This document shows, one piece after another, positions 13,091 through 17,759 of a DNA stretch of 17,759 nucleotides. The translations under genes and the position numbers were made by a program. The stretch covers positions 1-17,759 of the forward strand of contig CAXAVH010000053.1 of NCBI GenBank assembly GCA_963972105.1, written 5' to 3'. The stretch is from NZQO01 sp002693605. Lineage in GTDB: Bacteria; Bacteroidota; Bacteroidia; Flavobacteriales; Flavobacteriaceae. Every line of letters starts with the position of its first letter. Position 1 is the first letter of the stretch. Under the pieces are notes generated by a model. That model ran no database searches, was not told where the DNA came from, and saw only the letters and a list, made by a program, of their open reading frames with translations.

Positions 13091-14134
13091 CTAATCCTCT
13101 TTCCGCTCATTAAACAAATTCAGTTTTTTGACCCATGCGGTCTTACGTTCCAACAGGAATACATCTAACACAAGCAAAAATAATGCCCCTCCCAAAAACC
13201 ACTGGAACTGATCCTTAAAATCGAAAAATTGCTTCGACTCGAATTCGGTCTTGTTCATTCCGTTTAAGATATCGGTTACGGTTTCTACCACTTCCTGCGT
13301 ATTGCTGCCATCGATATATTGCCCATCGGCCTCTTCGGCAATCTCGGTGAGGGTTTCCCGGCCCAGACGGGTAATTACTTGCTCGTTGTTCTGATCGCGC
13401 TTATAATACTGCAATATGCCGTTGCGTTTAACGGGGATAGGTCCGCCCTGCTCGGTACCCACACCAATGGTGTAGATACGGATACCCTTTTCGGCTGCTT
13501 CCTCGGCTATAGGTGCCACATTGCCCTCGTGGTCCTCGCCATCTGAAATGATGAAAAGCACTTTGTTAGTCTGCCCCTCATCATCATAATATGTTTCTGC
13601 CATCTCAATGGCCTCGGTGATTGCAGTTCCCTGCGAGCTCACCATGTCGGTATTCATACCATCCAGGAATAATTTCGCCGAAGAAAAATCGGTAGTGATA
13701 GGCACCTGCGGAAAGGCGCTTCCGGCATAGCCGATAATGCCAATTCGGTCACCTGCCAGGTTATTGATTATTTGCGTGATTAGCTGTTTCGACTTTTCCA
13801 GCCTATTGGGCGCAATGTCCTCTGCAAGCATACTTTTGGAAACATCGAGCGCAAAAACCACGTCCACGCCTTCCCGTTTCACGTTTTCTATCTTGGTTCC
13901 AATTTTTGGGTTTACCAAGGCAAAACTGAAACACGCAATGGCCAGGCACAACACGATCATCTTCAGCAACGGCTTGAATACCGACTTATTGGGTGCCAGT
14001 TTTTTGAGTAGTGCCGCATCGGCAAAGCGCTTTTGCGCCCTCTTTTTCCATAGCAGCATGAGTAGGAACAGTACTACAACCACCGGTATTCCCAGCAGAA
14101 CGTAAAAATATATGGGTTGTTCCAATTGGTACAT
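13091..14134 (-). CDS. batB: BatB: von Willebrand A domain membrane protein
   Basis: The 347-residue protein has membrane helices at about 8-29 and 55-74, a VWA domain at about 90-290, and a final helix at 311-328. The metal-ion-dependent adhesion site is complete: DVSKS (Asp97, Ser99, Ser101), Thr170 in QGTAIT, and Asp198 in ISDGEDHEG. SMLAEDIAPNRLEKSK after the first motif is characteristic of BatA/BatB proteins. The VWA domain would bind a divalent metal and probably a protein partner. The start directly abuts the stop of the small PH-like gene (TAAATG), and batC starts just after the batB stop. It resembles BatA in architecture; the order in the operon decides which is which. Confidence 0.93.
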   Translation of the reverse strand: MYQLEQPIYFYVLLGIPVVVVLFLLMLLWKKRAQKRFADAALLKKLAPNKSVFKPLLKMIVLCLAIACFSFALVNPKIGTKIENVKREGVDVVFALDVSKSMLAEDIAPNRLEKSKQLITQIINNLAGDRIGIIGYAGSAFPQVPITTDFSSAKLFLDGMNTDMVSSQGTAITEAIEMAETYYDDEGQTNKVLFIISDGEDHEGNVAPIAEEAAEKGIRIYTIGVGTEQGGPIPVKRNGILQYYKRDQNNEQVITRLGRETLTEIAEEADGQYIDGSNTQEVVETVTDILNGMNKTEFESKQFFDFKDQFQWFLGGALFLLVLDVFLLERKTAWVKKLNLFNERKED

Positions 14135-14533
14135 TTATTTTCGTTTTTTATTATTTTCCATATCGAAACTTTTCGTAAAACGTTCAAATTGGGCTCTCGA
14201 TTCACTATCCATCACCGAGGTATGGAATTTCAACTTTCGGTGGCGGGACACTAAGGTTACCTCATCTGTAAAGCGTTTTATAGCGGTAATTTCCGAAAAA
14301 ATAAAAGGTTTCGAGAAGAATTCCTTTTTCTGAATCCATTCCTCTGTCAATTCGGCATAGCCGAAATAATATTGACGCAAAAATAGAGCGCCATACAGAA
14401 GCCCGAGGGACAAGTACGTAGATCCTACGAGGACTGCGGGCGTTGCAACCAGGCTAAAAACTCCCAAGAGGACGAAGGCCAACCCTAAGGCGCCGGTGGT
14501 ATACATTCTTCTTTTCGAATAGCGAATTTTCAT
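14135..14533 (-). CDS. Small membrane protein with PH-like domain, between batA and batB
   Basis: From the ATG at 14533 this is a 132-residue protein. It has two membrane helices (about 12-30 and 33-53), then a soluble part, GYAELTEEWIQKKEFFSKPFIFSEITAIKRFTDEVTLVSR. Its alternation of beta strands resembles the small bacterial PH-like domains found behind paired helices. That fold assignment is from pattern only. The start lies one base after the batA stop (TAATATG), and the stop directly abuts the batB start. The longer frame to 14599 would run 65 bases into batA and is rejected. The tight packing suggests it works with the Bat proteins, though it is not one of the named Bat components. Confidence 0.72.
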   Translation of the reverse strand: MKIRYSKRRMYTTGALGLAFVLLGVFSLVATPAVLVGSTYLSLGLLYGALFLRQYYFGYAELTEEWIQKKEFFSKPFIFSEITAIKRFTDEVTLVSRHRKLKFHTSVMDSESRAQFERFTKSFDMENNKKRK

Positions 14534-14534
14534 A

Positions 14535-15539
14535 TTACACAAAACTTCGGAATAAGGTATAGCGCAGCAACAGCTCAACAGCAACCAAAATAAGGGCAAG
14601 AAGCGCCCACGGGCGGTACATCTCGTCGTAGTTGGTGTATTTAAATTCCTCGATATCCGTTTTTTCCAATTTGTTTATTTCCTCATAAATCTCCTCTAAC
14701 TTGGTGGTGCTTGTTGCCCTAAAATATTGTCCGCCGGTAGTTTCCGCTATTTCCTTTAGCAGGGCCTCGTCAATTTCCACCTGGATGCTGCCATACTGGA
14801 AGCTGCCATCTGGCCTAATGCCAATGGGCGACATTGCCATGCCGTTGGTGCCAAGCCCAATGGTATAGACCTTAATGCCAAATTCTACCGCAAGCTCGCT
14901 TGCAATTTTGGGGTCAATAAATCCGCTATTGTTTACACCGTCGGTCAATAATATAATGACCTTACTCTTGGCGCGGCTTTCCTTAAGGCGGTTTACCGAG
15001 GTGGCAAGGCCCATTCCTATGGCGGTGCCTCCTTCGATGATGGTATTGTACTTAATGTCTCCCAACGACGAGAGCACAACCGTCTTGTCACTGGTTAACG
15101 GGGTTTTCGTAAAACTCTCGCCGGCGTATTCCACCAACCCGATGCGGTCGTTGGGCCGGTCCCTAATAAAGCGAGCGGCGACTTCCTTCAGTGCTTCTAA
15201 CCGGTTGGGACGGAGGTCGCGCGCGAGCATGCTGGCCGACACGTCTATCGCCATCACGATGTCAATTCCCTTTGTGGTGTTAATTCGCGTAGCCTCATCG
15301 ACGGTGCGCGGTCTGGCCAACGCTACGATTAAGGAAGCAAGGGCCAGCAACCGAAGTACAAAGAGTACGGGCCTAGCCTTCGCCAGCCAATTTTTACCGG
15401 ACCTGAAACCCTTGGTCGACGCGATTTTAAGCGAGGCGGTAAGTTGGCTTCGTTTCCATAGGTGCCAAGCGATAACTACCGGTAGCACCAATAGCAACCA
15501 GAAAAACTGCGGATGTACAAATTCGAAATTTTCCATCAT
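14535..15539 (-). CDS. batA: BatA: von Willebrand A domain membrane protein
   Basis: The 334-residue protein has helices at about 11-27 and 57-76, a VWA domain at about 91-290, and a C-terminal helix at 311-327, placing the VWA domain between membrane anchors. The metal site is intact: DVSAS (Asp99, Ser101, Ser103), Thr172 in GGTAIG and Asp200 in LLTDGVNNSG. SMLARDLRPNRLEALK and the paired ARPR before the domain are family hallmarks. Two adjacent ATGs (15539 and 15536) could start translation; the first overlaps the upstream stop as ATGA. BatA is commonly encoded with a MoxR AAA+ ATPase and a DUF58 protein, consistent with the genes to the right. Confidence 0.94.
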   Translation of the reverse strand: MMENFEFVHPQFFWLLLVLPVVIAWHLWKRSQLTASLKIASTKGFRSGKNWLAKARPVLFVLRLLALASLIVALARPRTVDEATRINTTKGIDIVMAIDVSASMLARDLRPNRLEALKEVAARFIRDRPNDRIGLVEYAGESFTKTPLTSDKTVVLSSLGDIKYNTIIEGGTAIGMGLATSVNRLKESRAKSKVIILLTDGVNNSGFIDPKIASELAVEFGIKVYTIGLGTNGMAMSPIGIRPDGSFQYGSIQVEIDEALLKEIAETTGGQYFRATSTTKLEEIYEEINKLEKTDIEEFKYTNYDEMYRPWALLALILVAVELLLRYTLFRSFV

Positions 15540-17197
15540 GGCGTTTGCTGCGTTTCTTGAATTTCCAGTTCTACCGAATTTATGATGCGCTCCTTGATAC
15601 CTTCGGCAAACCGTTCATCATCTTGATAGACGACCAGTATTTGTTGAATGGCTCCTTCCTGGGCGAAAATTAACAATTCGTACTGGCTGGACTCCGCTAA
15701 CACCTTGTTATTGGAAAGTGCCACGTTAAATTCCCCATAGGCCTTCAGGCCAGTAACACCTTTTTGCGTTTCAAATTCTTCGCGCTTTACCAACATATTC
15801 TTAGCGCCCCCTTGTTCCAACTGAACCAACGAGGCGTCCAGTGCGCGCTCCAAATCTATAGCTTGCTGTTGCTGCAGCTGCATTGCGCTCACGTTTACGT
15901 ACAAGGGTTCGGTAAGACCGCCCAGGGTAAAGGCATCCATAGATAGCACACCCGTTTGTGACTGTCCCGCCACCGTATCGGTTACCCGCACCAAAATATC
16001 GGGGGTTTCAATTATAATTGCCGGGGTTCCATATTCGCTCTTGTACCATCTAGACTCGGCCATTTCCTTGAGCTCATTTCCGAAGACAGTATCGGCCAAA
16101 TTCTGAAAGCCGATGACGTTTCCATAAATAAACAGGGAGAGAATAACGGCCGCAATCGCACCTAGACCGCCTAGTACCCATTTGCGCCGTTGCCGCTTTT
16201 TTCGTTGCAATTCCTGATATTGCAGGTCTTCCTCCAGCGCGTCGGCAGTAGGCTCGGGGATCGCTGCCTTGGTTTCGTTAATTATTTGCTCTACCGTATT
16301 ACGATCGGCAGAGGCTTGGCCTTCTGCCTGTTGCATTTTGGCGAATTTTACCAAATCGGCACGTTTTAAGACCGCGTCCAATTTTTTTAGCATTTCATTG
16401 CTGAAGTTGAAATGCCCGGCATCCTTGTGTAACTGAAGGCGGGCAATAAGCTCATCGCTAGTGCTTTCCAGCGCGGTCTCGTCTACTTCCCTATCCAGGT
16501 AGCGTTTCACGATTTCGGTTAGAAGGCTGTAATACTCCTTGGAACGTTGCTCGCGCAGCAGTGACGATTCGTCCAGGGTATGGAGTGCGCTCATCGCTTC
16601 CTCGTACGGTGGCAATTGCCTTTGTTCGGCTTCCTTACGTTTTTTTCTTCTGAAAAGCGCATAGCCCACAATAGCCAAGAGCAACAACAAGGGCACCAGC
16701 CATAAAATTACTTTTCCCCAATTGATAGGGAGATTTTCTACCTCAAGTGCCGGCTTAATGTCGAACATTTTTTGCTGGGTGGTATCTACCACTACGTCCC
16801 GCACCTCAACCCGAACCGAATCGGTTATCGCCACGCGGTCATTGATTACGATTTTCTGTGGCGGAATGGTATACCGGCCAGAATCGAACTGTGTTAGCCC
16901 GTACTTCTTTATCAGCTTATATTTAGCCTGTTCAAACGTCGTGTCTATTTTATATGATTCGATAAGCTCGAGCGGTAAGAATGTCTGTCCCTCGGGAAAA
17001 ACTACAAGATCGGTAGTATCGGCCTGTACCGAAATTGTATATTCGATTTCCTCGCCAATTTGAATGGAGGTAGAATCTACCGACGTGGTTACCTGGGCGG
17101 TCATTGAGGGGAGTGACCCAATTAAAAGCACGACCAGCGTTACCGTACGTACGAACGCTTTTCTTAACAGAAAGGATGTCATTTTGAAATGGTCCAT
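15536..17197 (-). CDS. BatD-like protein with two membrane segments and extra C-terminal domain
   Basis: The 553-residue protein carries a signal peptide (to about 35, SMTAQVTT) and a periplasmic beta domain (36-155; IGEEIEYTISVQADTTDLVVFPEGQ). A membrane helix lies at 161-182. A helical cytoplasmic region (about 195-330) contains PPYEEAMSALHTLDESSLL and KEYYSLLTEIVKRYLDREVDETALESTSDELIARL, typical of the BatD-like/DUF4381 proteins of these operons. A second helix at about 340-360 is followed by a soluble domain (375-545) with no family I recognise. Topology would put both the first and last domains in the periplasm. The gene starts three bases after the DUF58 stop and overlaps batA by four bases (ATGA). 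MTSFLLRKAF at 17182 is an alternative start. Confidence 0.82.
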   Translation of the reverse strand: MDHFKMTSFLLRKAFVRTVTLVVLLIGSLPSMTAQVTTSVDSTSIQIGEEIEYTISVQADTTDLVVFPEGQTFLPLELIESYKIDTTFEQAKYKLIKKYGLTQFDSGRYTIPPQKIVINDRVAITDSVRVEVRDVVVDTTQQKMFDIKPALEVENLPINWGKVILWLVPLLLLLAIVGYALFRRKKRKEAEQRQLPPYEEAMSALHTLDESSLLREQRSKEYYSLLTEIVKRYLDREVDETALESTSDELIARLQLHKDAGHFNFSNEMLKKLDAVLKRADLVKFAKMQQAEGQASADRNTVEQIINETKAAIPEPTADALEEDLQYQELQRKKRQRRKWVLGGLGAIAAVILSLFIYGNVIGFQNLADTVFGNELKEMAESRWYKSEYGTPAIIIETPDILVRVTDTVAGQSQTGVLSMDAFTLGGLTEPLYVNVSAMQLQQQQAIDLERALDASLVQLEQGGAKNMLVKREEFETQKGVTGLKAYGEFNVALSNNKVLAESSQYELLIFAQEGAIQQILVVYQDDERFAEGIKERIINSVELEIQETQQTP

Positions 17198-17200
17198 AGT

Positions 17201-17759
17201 TTAAGCCCTTCGTTTAAAATAGCCCAATAGTTTTTTTACGTAGCTCTCGTCCACCCTGCAATTAATAGCGCCTGCGCCGCTTTTCTGAAATGATTCGCGA
17301 AAGTAATCTACCCGTTCGCGATAGTACTTGTGATATTCGTCCCGCACCGATTTTGAGCCCGTATTTACCAACATAGGCTCGCCGCTTTCGGCATCTATCA
17401 TTTGTACCACGCCCACGTTCGGCATTTCCTCCTCGCGCTTATCATACACGCGCACGCCGGTAACATCGTGCTTTCCCGCTACGATCTTCAGGGTATCACT
17501 ATAGCCATCGGTCATAAAATCGGACAGGACAAAAACGATCGCCTTTTTCTTGATGACATTCGTAAAATATTTCAATGCCTGGGCTATATCGGTTTGCCGG
17601 CTCTTGGGCTGGAATTCCAGCAGTTCGCGAATGATTCGCAATATGTGCGATTTTCCCTTTTTCGGCGGAATGAAGAGCTCTATTCCGTCGGAAAAAAGAA
17701 TGAGGCCCACCTTATCATTGTTTTGCAATGCAGAGAAGGATAGCGTGGCGGCAATTTCG
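17201..17759 (-). CDS. DUF58 domain protein, C-terminal part (start beyond window)
   Basis: The frame is open through the right edge of the window, so only about the last 186 residues are seen. They begin EIAATLSFSALQNNDKVGLILFSD and continue GIELFIPPKKGKSHILRIIREL, RQTDIAQAL and KAIVFVLSDFMTDGY, all typical of DUF58 proteins, which have a VWA-like fold. Such proteins are usually encoded between a MoxR ATPase and the batA-type VWA genes and are thought to work with them. The stop lies three bases before the start of the BatD-like gene. The TTG at 17728 that could be read as a start is an internal codon. Confidence 0.92.
   Translation of the reverse strand, partial: EIAATLSFSALQNNDKVGLILFSDGIELFIPPKKGKSHILRIIRELLEFQPKSRQTDIAQALKYFTNVIKKKAIVFVLSDFMTDGYSDTLKIVAGKHDVTGVRVYDKREEEMPNVGVVQMIDAESGEPMLVNTGSKSVRDEYHKYYRERVDYFRESFQKSGAGAINCRVDESYVKKLLGYFKRRA

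Noticed and set aside
14534..14599. N-terminal extension of the PH-like membrane protein into batA
   Set aside because: It runs over the batA 3' end; the ATG one base after the batA stop is far more likely.
14875..15585. 236-codon plus-strand ORF opposite batA
   Set aside because: It is antisense to a strongly supported VWA gene with intact motifs; the long open frame follows from the codon pattern of the real gene.
1..17759. Mobile elements, CRISPR arrays, tRNA or rRNA genes, defence systems
   Set aside because: None seen by eye on either strand; gene content and packing look like stable core chromosome.

Overview
The window is 17.8 kb of bacterial chromosome from a member of the Bacteroidota, most likely a Flavobacteriaceae relative. 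Three things point there. The gene order (yicC-gmk-nadD; a complete Bat/aerotolerance operon with two von Willebrand A genes) is typical of that group. Several promoter-like -7 boxes fit the Bacteroidota pattern TAnnTTTG. Ribosome-binding sites are weak and A-rich. I see no mobile element, tRNA, rRNA or CRISPR. Coding density is high, and the only gene-free stretch above 300 bases is 1891-2281.

Layout. (1) 2-1890, plus strand: end of yicC, then gmk and nadD, tightly packed (RNA turnover, GMP kinase, NAD synthesis). (2) 1891-2281: a 391-base gap with two GC-stem hairpins, the gpsA promoter and a possible leftward promoter. (3) 2282-3286, plus: gpsA (glycerol-3-phosphate dehydrogenase, phospholipid precursor). 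(4) 5969-3287, minus: a five-gene run, namely a conserved hypothetical, a ceramidase-like (CREST) membrane protein, pheS, a 54-residue membrane protein and another conserved hypothetical; the last gene abuts the gpsA stop codon tail to tail. (5) 6071-6628, plus: a CvpA-family membrane protein ending in a strong bidirectional terminator. (6) 9188-6677, minus: a beta-carbonic anhydrase followed by a SulP/BicA-like anion transporter, probably a bicarbonate uptake and interconversion pair. (7) 9603-9304, minus: a small secreted hypothetical. (8) 17759-9674, minus: the Bat operon in the order DUF58 (cut by the window edge), a BatD-like two-membrane-segment protein, BatA, a small PH-like membrane protein, BatB, BatC, BatD, BatE. 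A MoxR ATPase gene would be expected just beyond the right edge.

In the Bat operon the two VWA proteins (BatA, BatB) are anchored in the inner membrane with intact metal-binding motifs. BatC and BatE supply TPR scaffolds, and BatD and the BatD-like protein supply large periplasmic beta-rich domains. Stop/start overlaps or abutments (TAATG, ATGA, TAAATG) link many neighbours, which suggests translational coupling and complex assembly.

Most of the window is ordinary core genome. The points most worth a second look are: a synonymous duplicate of the last six codons of the carbonic anhydrase gene lying in the spacer before sulP; a possible leftward transcript in the 1891-2281 gap; an acidic insertion in the SulP transporter; the bacterial CREST hydrolase next to pheS; and the unusual C-terminal half of the BatD-like protein. 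I found no clear evidence of a wholly new multi-gene system.
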